Assembly: GCA_027623875.1 (NCBI GenBank)
Contig: JAQBUS010000051.1
Coordinates: forward strand, 1 to 6,961
From: Pseudomonadota bacterium
GTDB taxonomy: Bacteria; Pseudomonadota; Alphaproteobacteria; Rhodobacterales; Rhodobacteraceae
Direction: 5' to 3'
Length of the DNA stretch: 6,961 nt
The notes under the pieces were generated by a model that did not search any database, had not been told where the DNA came from, and saw only the letters and a list, made by a program, of their open reading frames with translations. Below are positions 1-5,368 of this stretch, piece after piece. Every line of letters starts with the position of its first letter. Within the stretch, counting starts at the first letter, position 1. Both the position numbers and the translations under genes were made by a program.

Positions 1-1
1 T

Positions 2-1216
2 ATTGAGCTTCGAGGGGATAAGGCCGTTCGAGAATTTTCGACAAAGTTTGATGGTTTTGAGAGAGTAAATTTTCAATTAAATACTTCAGAGATTGAAGCA
101 GCAATACAAAAAGTCTCGGCAAGAGATATGGAAGATATTAAATTTGCTCAAAGTCAAATTAGAACTTTTGCTCAAGCTCAACGGGCAAGTATGACGGATA
201 TTGAGATTGAAACATTACCAGGAGTAATTCTTGGTCATAAAAATATACCCGTTAAATCTGTTGGGTGCTATGTTCCAGGGGGTAAATTTCCAATGGTTGC
301 CTCTGCTCACATGTCGGTTTTAACAGCAGCGGTTGCAGGGGTGCCCCGTATAGTGGCTGCAGCACCACCAGTTTCTGGTAAACCTCATCCAGCCATTGTT
401 GCTGCAATGCATTTAGGCGGGGCTCATGAAATATTTGTTTTAGGTGGAATTCAGGCGGTTGGGGCTATGGCTATAGGGACAGAAACGATAGATCCTGTCC
501 ACATGATTGTTGGGCCAGGGAATGCATTTGTCGCAGAGGCTAAACGGCAACTTTATGGTCGTGTTGGCATTGATCTTTTTGCTGGACCAACAGAAACATT
601 GATTATTGCTGATGAGGTTGTTGACGCTGAGCTGTGTGCTACAGATTTACTGGGCCAGGCAGAGCATGGGTATAATTCCCCAGCGGTTTTAGTAACCAAT
701 AGTAAGAAGCTAGCAGAGCAGACATTGAAAGAAATTGAACGTTTACTTGAAATTCTACCAACCTCAGAAACAGCTGGAGCAAGTTGGCGGGATTATGGTG
801 AGGTCATAGTGTGCGAAAACCATGAAGAAATGTTGAGCGTGGCAGATCATATTGCTTCTGAACATGTGCAAGTAATGACTAATAGAGATGATTGGTATTT
901 AGATAATCTGCAGAGTTACGGGGCTTTATTTCTTGGGGCTCGGACTAATGTTGCAAATGGAGATAAAGTTATTGGTACAAATCACACGCTTCCTACAAAG
1001 AAAGCTGGACGGTATACTGGAGGCCTTTGGGTTGGAAAATTTTTAAAAACTCATAGCTACCAAAGAGTCTTAACCGATGAAGCAGCTGTTTTAGTCGGGG
1101 AGTATGGATCTCGTTTATGCATGTTAGAGGGGTTTGTCGGGCACGCAGAGCAATGCAATATTAGGGTTCGTCGATATGGAGGTAAAAATATTGCCTATGG
1201 GAGTGCAGCAGACTGA
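2..1216 (+). CDS. Histidinol dehydrogenase-family protein, probably sulfopropanediol 3-dehydrogenase (HpsN-like); 5' end cut by window
   Basis: This is a zinc-dependent, NAD-linked four-electron dehydrogenase of the HisD fold. The frame is open from base 2, and the codons before the ATG at 128 (e.g. RGDKAVREFSTKFDG) already match the family, so that ATG is internal. The visible 404 residues lack roughly the first 25-35 of a ~430-residue family. Counting from base 2, residues aligning with the E. coli HisD zinc ligands and catalytic pair are present: Gln219 and His222 (GQAEHG), Glu287-His288 (SEHVQ), Asp321 (NGDKVIGTNH) and His381 (GFVGHAEQ). The spacing is nearly that of HisD. GCYVPGG (88-94) and VGPGN (170-174) fit the nucleotide-binding part. 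Several motifs differ from biosynthetic HisD: AGPTE for AGPSE, ASEHVQ for APEHLE, and TKKAGRYTGGLWVGKFLKT after TNHTLP. These match my recollection of the HpsN-type paralogs that oxidise 2,3-dihydroxypropane-1-sulfonate to sulfolactate. The family is certain. The substrate is inference, since no neighbouring sulfonate genes are visible. It converges on truB. Confidence 0.9.
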   Translation: MELRGDKAVREFSTKFDGFERVNFQLNTSEIEAAIQKVSARDMEDIKFAQSQIRTFAQAQRASMTDIEIETLPGVILGHKNIPVKSVGCYVPGGKFPMVASAHMSVLTAAVAGVPRIVAAAPPVSGKPHPAIVAAMHLGGAHEIFVLGGIQAVGAMAIGTETIDPVHMIVGPGNAFVAEAKRQLYGRVGIDLFAGPTETLIIADEVVDAELCATDLLGQAEHGYNSPAVLVTNSKKLAEQTLKEIERLLEILPTSETAGASWRDYGEVIVCENHEEMLSVADHIASEHVQVMTNRDDWYLDNLQSYGALFLGARTNVANGDKVIGTNHTLPTKKAGRYTGGLWVGKFLKTHSYQRVLTDEAAVLVGEYGSRLCMLEGFVGHAEQCNIRVRRYGGKNIAYGSAAD

Positions 1217-1323
1217 TATTCTTATAGTTTTAATAATTCCTGGTGTCGCATTTTCTAAATACGATTATTTAACCTTAGCTAAACGAACTTTTCTTAAGAT
1301 ATATCAGTGGTACTCATACTGCA

Positions 1324-2238
1324 CTAAACATTTAAAGGTAAAATTATACGAGAGGGGTAAAACTGTTTATTTAGATATTTGCCCAATGCAATTGCCTTCC
1401 CATTTCCAGATGCCCATGCCTCCTGCCCATCAGAAACCTCTGATACGTTAGCATAGCAGGGGTTGCCATTTAGAATTTTCTTTGCGTTTTCTGTATCAAA
1501 TGCAATTTCAGGAATGTTTACTAGGGAAGCCTCTAAAGGTAATAGGGCGGTGATAATTTCATTTGTTTCTTTAAGTAATGTTAACTCTTCTAGGGTTGTT
1601 GCATTACTAATATCAAATGAGCCTGACCATTGCCTTCTTAACTTTATAATATGGCCAAAACATCCTAGTTTTCGTCCCAAGTCCCTGGCGATAGACCGAA
1701 CGTAGCCACCCTTTCCACATACCATTTTAAACGTCACGGTCTCATTATCTTTTCGACACACTAAATCTAGGCTCTTTACAAATAATTGGCGAGGTAACAA
1801 TTCCACTTCAATATTTTCTCTGGCTAGCTTATATGCACGTTGACCATTGACTTTAACTGCGGAAAATTTCGGTGGGGTTTGCAATATATGCCCAGTAAAA
1901 ATTTTTAAACTTTCCTGTATCTCTTGAGTTGTTGGACGAATATTTGATGTTTTTGTAGTGTCTCCCTCTTGGTCATCTGTGGTAGTTTCCGAACCGAGAC
2001 AAACATCGAATGTGTATGCTTTTAAGGAATCAGTTACGTAAGGAATAGTTTTTGTGGCCTCTCCTAGCGCTATTGCCAAAAGACCGGTTGCCTCGGGATC
2101 TAACGTTCCAGAGTGGCCTGCTTTTTTAGCGCTGAATAACCAGCGAACTTTGTTAACTATATCGCTGGATGAGGGTCCTGCAGGCTTGTCAATCAAAATC
2201 CAACCCGAGATATTTTTTCCTGATCGTTTTCTGCTCAA
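1324..2238 (-). CDS. truB: tRNA pseudouridine(55) synthase TruB, TTG start
   Basis: Cytoplasmic enzyme that isomerises U55 in the T-loop of most tRNAs to pseudouridine. The 304 residues are close to the usual length (E. coli ~314). The N-terminal GWILIDKPAGPSSSDIV (12-28) and GHSGTLDPEATGLL (41-54) are signature motifs, with Asp47 as the catalytic aspartate. TPPKFSAVKVNGQRAY (121-136) and GKGGYVRSIARDLG (175-188) complete the active-site region. The C-terminal ~50 residues correspond to the small accessory/PUA-like domain of the family. The start is TTG: the frame is open upstream to a stop at 2301-2299 but has no ATG there. GAGG sits five bases before the TTG, and the nearby ATG (2249-2247) is out of frame and closes within five codons. 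It lies 109 bases downstream of rbfA on the same strand. The rpsO gene that commonly follows truB is absent; a convergent dehydrogenase gene is there instead. Identification is secure. Confidence 0.97.
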   Translation of the reverse strand: MSRKRSGKNISGWILIDKPAGPSSSDIVNKVRWLFSAKKAGHSGTLDPEATGLLAIALGEATKTIPYVTDSLKAYTFDVCLGSETTTDDQEGDTTKTSNIRPTTQEIQESLKIFTGHILQTPPKFSAVKVNGQRAYKLARENIEVELLPRQLFVKSLDLVCRKDNETVTFKMVCGKGGYVRSIARDLGRKLGCFGHIIKLRRQWSGSFDISNATTLEELTLLKETNEIITALLPLEASLVNIPEIAFDTENAKKILNGNPCYANVSEVSDGQEAWASGNGKAIALGKYLNKQFYPSRIILPLNV

Positions 2239-2243
2239 TTGAT

Positions 2244-2247
2244 CCTC
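2244..2247 (-). promoter_or_regulatory. Shine-Dalgarno site fixing the TTG start of truB
   Basis: The minus strand reads GAGGATCAATTG. GAGG lies five bases before the TTG at 2238-2236. No in-frame ATG or GTG exists between the upstream stop and this codon, so the site decides the start. Confidence 0.7.
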
Positions 2248-2260
2248 ATTATATATTATA
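2248..2260 (-). promoter_or_regulatory. Possible -10 region for truB (two overlapping-phase TATAAT hexamers)
   Basis: On the minus strand, perfect TATAAT hexamers occur at 2260-2255 and again at 2253-2248, preceded by an A8 tract (2274-2267). No good -35 hexamer lies 16-18 bases upstream; AATGAT and ATGATT are the best on offer. Starting from the first hexamer, the 5' end would fall right at the Shine-Dalgarno. The region is very AT-rich, so chance matches are likely. truB could equally be read through from rbfA. Confidence 0.25.
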
Positions 2261-2347
2261 AGATAATTTTTTTTAAAATCATTACAGAATTCAAAAAGTT
2301 AAAATCAAACCTACTCTTGGGCTCATATAATACTAAGTATCTAAACT

Positions 2348-2743
2348 TTATTTGTCTAAATCTTGTTTGACTTTTTTGTCGCTTAGCAGTCTGTTTGTTT
2401 CTTCCATTTGGTCGAAAGTTTCATCTATCATAAACCTGAGATCAGGGGAGTATTTAAGGGTTAGTGTTTTAGAGAGCAATCTCCGAATTTCCCATTTATT
2501 AGCTGCTAAAGCTTTTATAGCTTCTTTTTTACCTTCACCACCTAATGGTAGAACGTAAGCGGTAGCTATTTTTAAGTCGGGGGACACCCTTACTTCTGTC
2601 ACAGTGATAGGTACTCTATCTAGTAAGGGATTGTGAAGTTCTCCTCGACTAAGCAGCTCTGCTAGAGTGCGTCTAATCAATTCTCCAACCCTTAGCTGTC
2701 GCTGAGATGGTCCGGAATCAGAAAAAGAGCTTTTACTTGACAT
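2348..2743 (-). CDS. rbfA: 30S ribosome-binding factor RbfA
   Basis: Small KH-fold protein that binds the immature 30S subunit near helix 1 of 16S rRNA and promotes late assembly and 5'-end processing, especially in the cold. The length, 131 residues, is typical. Family features in order are the N-terminal helix RVGELIRRTLAELLSRGE (18-35), the strand segment ITVTEVRVSPDLKIATAYV (46-64), and the C-terminal LKYSPDLRFMIDETFDQMEE (96-115) followed by TNRLL. The start is an ATG at 2743-2741 with only a weak GATGAGA upstream. In the inter-helix segment, ANKWEIRRLL (81-90) stands where the E. coli protein has ASGFIRSLL, so the AxG kink motif is not visible. The gene heads the leftward rbfA-truB pair and diverges from dapB across 75 bases. 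infB, a frequent neighbour in other bacteria, is not here. Identification is firm. Confidence 0.96.
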   Translation of the reverse strand: MSSKSSFSDSGPSQRQLRVGELIRRTLAELLSRGELHNPLLDRVPITVTEVRVSPDLKIATAYVLPLGGEGKKEAIKALAANKWEIRRLLSKTLTLKYSPDLRFMIDETFDQMEETNRLLSDKKVKQDLDK

Positions 2744-2773
2744 GATTTCTCATCTAATCTTGTTCTTGTCTTC

Positions 2774-2801
2774 TTGCAACCATGTCTAGAAGTGATTTAA
2801 T
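2774..2801 (+). promoter_or_regulatory. Weak candidate promoter for dapB
   Basis: TTGCAA (2774-2779) and TTTAAT (2796-2801) are 16 bases apart in the 75-base gap between rbfA and dapB, matching 4/6 and 5/6 of the -35 and -10 consensus. Transcription would begin around 2808, just at the Shine-Dalgarno. TTGCAA is its own reverse complement, and on the minus strand it also stands 16 bases from TTAGAT toward rbfA. Both readings are weak and could be chance. Confidence 0.2.
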
Positions 2802-2808
2802 CCGCTTT

Positions 2809-2813
2809 GGAGG
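2809..2813 (+). promoter_or_regulatory. Shine-Dalgarno site fixing the ATG start of dapB
   Basis: GGAGG is followed by five bases and then the ATG at 2819-2821. The upstream in-frame TTG at 2807 overlaps this site and would leave the GGAGG inside the coding region, so the ATG is the better start. Confidence 0.85.
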
Positions 2814-2818
2814 TAATA

Positions 2819-3631
2819 ATGTCAAACGTACCAGGAATCATAATAACCGGTGGGTCCGGTAGAATGGGCAGGATGCTTATTGAGTTAGTTCAAGCTAGTG
2901 AGCGAGTGAAGCTAATAGGTGTTTCAGAGCGCAAAGGTCATGAATGGGTGGGGTTAGATCTAGGCAAAGCTTTGGGCGGACCTTCTTCCACGGGTATTAC
3001 TGTTGTAGATTCTATACAAGAACTTTTGGCAGATGCACACGCCGTCATCGACTTCTCAAGCCCTAATGCTACAGTAGAACATACACTTCTTGCGTCTCAG
3101 GGGGGGGTGGCACATGTAATTGGGACAACTGGGTTAACTTCAGAAAATTTGATGTTGGTCAAAACTGCTTCTCAATATATTCCAATTGTAAGGGCAGGTA
3201 ATATGTCTTTAGGAGTAAATCTGTTAGTCAAATTAACTGAAAGAGTAGCAGCAGCTCTCGACGAAGATTTTGATATTGAAGTTGTAGAGTCACATCATCG
3301 CAATAAACTTGATGTACCTTCTGGTACAGCACTTATGCTAGGAGAATCGGCAGCCCTCGGCAGGGGTGTGGAGCTAGAAACATCTTCTGAAAGAGGTAGA
3401 GATGGGATAACTGGAAAAAGGGTAAAGGGTAAGATAGGGTTTGCCTCGATACGTGGAGGAGATGTTGTTGGAGAGCATGATGTTATATTTGCTGCCGATG
3501 GTGAGCGGATCGTGTTACGACATGTAGCAACCGATCGTGCTATATTTGCAAGAGGAGCATTAAAGGCCGCGCTATGGGCGGTTGGGAAAGAGCCCGGTGA
3601 ATACAACATGCTTGATGTTCTAGATTTATAA
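2819..3631 (+). CDS. dapB: 4-hydroxy-tetrahydrodipicolinate reductase DapB
   Basis: Cytoplasmic NAD(P)H-dependent reductase of the diaminopimelate/lysine pathway, acting on the product of DapA to give tetrahydrodipicolinate. From the ATG at 2819 it has 270 residues (E. coli 273). The Rossmann part shows GGSGRMG (11-17), the cofactor-selecting Glu37-Arg38 pair in VSERKG, VIDFS (76-80) and GTTG (102-105). The catalytic segment ESHHRNKLDVPSGTAL (157-172) places His159, His160 and Lys163 at the same numbers as in E. coli, with SGT (168-170) for substrate carboxylate binding. The C-terminal segment RGGDVVGEHDV (212-222) and HVATDRAIFARGAL (235-248) is also standard. It diverges from rbfA and converges on the SDHAF4-like gene 41 bases downstream. 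An eight-G run lies in codons 94-97. There is no visible leader peptide or riboswitch in the 75-base upstream gap. Identification is secure. Confidence 0.97.
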   Translation: MSNVPGIIITGGSGRMGRMLIELVQASERVKLIGVSERKGHEWVGLDLGKALGGPSSTGITVVDSIQELLADAHAVIDFSSPNATVEHTLLASQGGVAHVIGTTGLTSENLMLVKTASQYIPIVRAGNMSLGVNLLVKLTERVAAALDEDFDIEVVESHHRNKLDVPSGTALMLGESAALGRGVELETSSERGRDGITGKRVKGKIGFASIRGGDVVGEHDVIFAADGERIVLRHVATDRAIFARGALKAALWAVGKEPGEYNMLDVLDL

Positions 3632-3641
3632 AAAATCCTTA

Positions 3642-3665
3642 CTTAAAAAATAAATAGGTTTTAAG
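3642..3665. terminator. Weak AT-only hairpin between the convergent dapB and SDHAF4-like genes
   Basis: CTTAAAA (3642-3648) and TTTTAAG (3659-3665) form a seven-pair stem with a ten-base loop in the 41-base convergent gap. A short T-rich stretch follows on the plus strand (3669-3674). The stem has a single G-C pair, so it would be a poor terminator; the much stronger one at 3740-3768 is the likelier stop for the dapB transcript. Confidence 0.2.
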
Positions 3666-3672
3666 ATTGTTT

Positions 3673-3864
3673 TTAAAAGTCGACTGCTATGCCTTTTTTT
3701 TCCCAGTCTCCAAACCTAACAGGTTCAGGTCCATCGCGACCTCCTAACTCTGTTGGGAGGCTTTTTTTATTAGTAAGCTTACGCCGCTCTTCAGCTTCTT
3801 TAAGAGCTCTTTCGGCTTCTGGCGGTAATTTATTTTTTTCAAACATATTATAATTCTTGTTCAT
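3673..3864 (-). CDS. SDHAF4-family (DUF1674) small protein, putative succinate dehydrogenase assembly factor
   Basis: A 63-residue protein with a charged helical N-terminal half (PPEAERALKEAEERRKL, 14-30) and a C-terminal motif running from residue 41 to the last residue. The key parts of that motif are GGRDGPEPVRFGDWE (41-55) and the terminal VDF. This is the DUF1674 signature. In mitochondria its member SDHAF4/Sdh8 binds the flavinated SdhA subunit and helps it join SdhB; the same role in bacteria is inference. No signal peptide or membrane segment is visible. The start is uncertain: ATG at 3864 and ATG at 3846 (residue 7) both lack a clear Shine-Dalgarno, and the motif is unaffected. It diverges from rsmB across 83 bases and converges on dapB. 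The codons for SLPTELGG carry, on the opposite strand, a strong intrinsic terminator. No sdh genes are in the window. Confidence 0.9.
   Translation of the reverse strand: MNKNYNMFEKNKLPPEAERALKEAEERRKLTNKKSLPTELGGRDGPEPVRFGDWEKKGIAVDF
3740..3768 (+). terminator. Strong intrinsic terminator for the dapB transcript, antisense inside the SDHAF4-like gene
   Basis: Arms CCTCCTAAC (3740-3748) and GTTGGGAGG (3752-3760) pair over nine positions with one G-U wobble and a TCT loop. One C and then seven T's follow (3762-3768). This is the textbook rho-independent form on the plus strand, about 108 bases after the dapB stop. On the minus strand there is no T tract after the stem, so it should not stop transcription of the SDHAF4-like gene in which it lies. 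Confidence 0.7.
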
Positions 3865-3936
3865 AAGGTGGCAATAATATACGCAAACGATCTTATAGGA
3901 ATGTTCACCAGATCAAAAGGTGTAAATAGGAAGCCA

Positions 3937-3941
3937 GGGAG
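3937..3941 (+). promoter_or_regulatory. Shine-Dalgarno site fixing the TTG start of rsmB
   Basis: GGGAG (within AGGGAGA) is followed by six bases and then TTG at 3948-3950. The frame has a TAG at 3927-3929 and no other start codon between, so TTG is the only start consistent with a full N-terminal domain. Confidence 0.75.
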
Positions 3942-3947
3942 AACAAT

Positions 3948-5267
3948 TTGAGTAAACAAATTGAAAAACCGGGATTTCTAGCGCGTCAAGCAGCTGTAGA
4001 GTGCTTGAATTCAGTCTTTATAAGCCACTTACCCATTTCTAATCAGTTGGATTGTTTTCTGGCTTTGGAGGGTTCAGAAAGGGCTCGTGCACAGAGACTA
4101 GCATTAAAAACACTGAGGGAGTTAACCAGAGTCGATTATGTTTTGGGGCTTTACCTTAATAAACTACCTGCAATTATTCCACTTAATATTTTAAGGCTGG
4201 CAGTTATCGAACTCTGCGCTGAGAAAAGCGCCCCACACGCTGTGGTAGATACTGCGGTTACGTTGATGAAGCAAACAAAGAAATTTTCCCAGTTGGCTAG
4301 TCTAACAAATGCGGTATTAAGAAAAATTTCTTCTCACAATGTTGAAAGCTGGCGTGAATATGAGGTCACAAAGTTACCTAAGTGGCTTAGAAAGAGGCTA
4401 GTACATATTTATGATGAACAAGTGGTCACAGAGATAGAAAAAGCACATATGTCTGGGGCCCAGATTGATATCACACTCAAATCTGAGCTTGATATTAATC
4501 AATGGGCCCTTGATTTAAATGCGACTGTATTACCGACCGGATCACTAAGGTTAATTGGAGCTCCTAAAGTCACTTCTCTTAAAGGATATGATGAAGGATG
4601 TTGGTGGGTTCAGGATGCCGCCGCTGCTCTAGCCGTAAAAATCCTTTCCCCAAAGAATGGAGAGCTTATTTTAGATGTGTGCGCTGCGCCAGGAGGAAAA
4701 ACCTTGCAGTTAATATCATCTGGGGCTGAGGTTGTTTCTATAGATAAATCCTTTGAAAGGCTTCGACGTTTGAGAGAAAATTTAACACGAACGAAACAAT
4801 CTGGTGAGGTAATTAATTCAGATTTTTTGACTTGGAAAAGTAGTAAAAAATTTGATGCTATTTTGATAGACGCACCATGTTCTGCAACAGGCACTATTAG
4901 GCGCCACCCAGATTTATCAATAATAAAAAATGGAACGGGTTTAGATGAGTTATACGCTTTGCAGTCGAGCTTTATTGATAAAGCTGTATCCTTATTGAAA
5001 CCAAACGGTAGGCTAGTTTTTGCCACCTGCAGTCTACTTGCTGAGGAGGGTGAGCTACAATTTAAGTCAGCGCTGCAGAGGCATAATTTGTCAGTTTTGA
5101 AAATTGACCATACCAGATTAGGAGTTATGAAGGGGTGGATAAGCGCTAAAAATGGAGGAATAAGATTGAGGCCAGATTACTGGAAAGAGTTTGGGGGTAT
5201 GGACGGGTTTTTTATTGGCTTGGCTCAAAAGGGAGACGGTTTGGTTAATGTTAGTAAAGCAGAATAG
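3948..5267 (+). CDS. rsmB: 16S rRNA (cytosine-967-C5)-methyltransferase RsmB, TTG start
   Basis: SAM-dependent RNA m5C methyltransferase of the RsmB/NOP2/NSUN family, which in E. coli modifies C967 of 16S rRNA during 30S assembly. The 439 residues match the family (E. coli 429). Residues ~10-140 form the NusB-like RNA-binding domain (e.g. ILRLAVIELC and APHAVVDTAVTLMK). After WWVQDAAAAL (219-228) comes the methyltransferase core: motif I DVCAAPGGK (243-251), an acidic SAM-contact residue in SIDKS (264-268), motif IV DAPCSATGTIRRHPDL (308-323) with Cys311, and motif VI ATCSLLAEEGE (359-369) with the nucleophile Cys361. The two cysteines are 50 apart, as in E. coli. The presence of the NusB-like domain makes RsmB more likely than RsmF. 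It diverges from the SDHAF4-like gene, a pairing I associate with alphaproteobacteria, and precedes purH by 101 bases. Confidence 0.95.
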   Translation: MSKQIEKPGFLARQAAVECLNSVFISHLPISNQLDCFLALEGSERARAQRLALKTLRELTRVDYVLGLYLNKLPAIIPLNILRLAVIELCAEKSAPHAVVDTAVTLMKQTKKFSQLASLTNAVLRKISSHNVESWREYEVTKLPKWLRKRLVHIYDEQVVTEIEKAHMSGAQIDITLKSELDINQWALDLNATVLPTGSLRLIGAPKVTSLKGYDEGCWWVQDAAAALAVKILSPKNGELILDVCAAPGGKTLQLISSGAEVVSIDKSFERLRRLRENLTRTKQSGEVINSDFLTWKSSKKFDAILIDAPCSATGTIRRHPDLSIIKNGTGLDELYALQSSFIDKAVSLLKPNGRLVFATCSLLAEEGELQFKSALQRHNLSVLKIDHTRLGVMKGWISAKNGGIRLRPDYWKEFGGMDGFFIGLAQKGDGLVNVSKAE

Positions 5268-5289
5268 AATCTTTTTAAGAAAATGCCTT

Positions 5290-5317
5290 TTGATTTCCTT
5301 TTCCTAATCTTTAATAT
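5290..5317 (+). promoter_or_regulatory. Weak candidate promoter for purH
   Basis: TTGATT (5290-5295) and TAATAT (5312-5317) are 16 bases apart in the 101-base rsmB-purH gap, each matching 4/6 of consensus. A TATACT at 5344-5349 is a better -10 but has no -35 and would start at the Shine-Dalgarno. No convincing terminator for rsmB is seen here, so purH may be co-transcribed. A small stem, TCTTTA/TAAAGA (5308-5313 with 5322-5327), lies in the gap and has no assigned role. Confidence 0.15.
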
Positions 5318-5355
5318 CTAGTAAAGAGCCTATTTAATAGTTTTATACTTTTGTT

Positions 5356-5361
5356 AGGAAG
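5356..5361 (+). promoter_or_regulatory. Shine-Dalgarno site fixing the ATG start of purH
   Basis: AGGAAG stands seven bases before the ATG at 5369-5371. The in-frame TTG at 5351 would place the site inside the coding region and add six residues not expected for the family. Confidence 0.65.
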
Positions 5362-5368
5362 AATAAAG

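Noticed and set aside
1134..1451. 105-codon plus-strand frame running from the dehydrogenase end into the truB 3' end
   Set aside because: It overlaps two well-supported genes, shows no family resemblance and has an unlikely low-complexity composition; it is a chance frame.
2807..2818. Upstream TTG as start of dapB
   Set aside because: It overlaps the GGAGG site, which is ideally spaced for the ATG at 2819; with the ATG start, His159 and Lys163 also fall on their E. coli numbers.
3295..3609. 104-codon minus-strand frame inside dapB
   Set aside because: It is antisense to the conserved catalytic half of DapB; its Pro/Ser-rich sequence is typical of a shadow frame.
3699..3706. A8 run on the minus strand in the DWEKKG codons as a programmed frameshift site
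   Set aside because: The zero frame encodes the complete conserved C-terminus ending in VDF, and no stimulatory structure or useful alternative frame follows.
3691..3745. Perfect internal Shine-Dalgarno-like AGGAGGT followed by ATG on the minus strand inside the SDHAF4-like gene
   Set aside because: The ATG is out of frame and opens only about 15 codons; the AGGAGGT is explained by the Leu-Gly-Gly codons and by the terminator stem on the other strand.
3865..3947. Promoter or operator search in the 83-base divergent gap between the SDHAF4-like gene and rsmB
   Set aside because: Only isolated AT-rich -10-like strings and a four-pair CACC/GGTG stem were found; no spaced -35/-10 pair is convincing on either strand.
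4610..5026. 138-codon minus-strand frame inside rsmB
   Set aside because: It lies entirely antisense to the conserved methyltransferase motifs and has no recognisable domain.
5268..5368. Riboswitch or strong terminator in the rsmB-purH gap
   Set aside because: Only short AT-rich stems are possible, with no GC-rich stem plus T tract and no recognisable aptamer.
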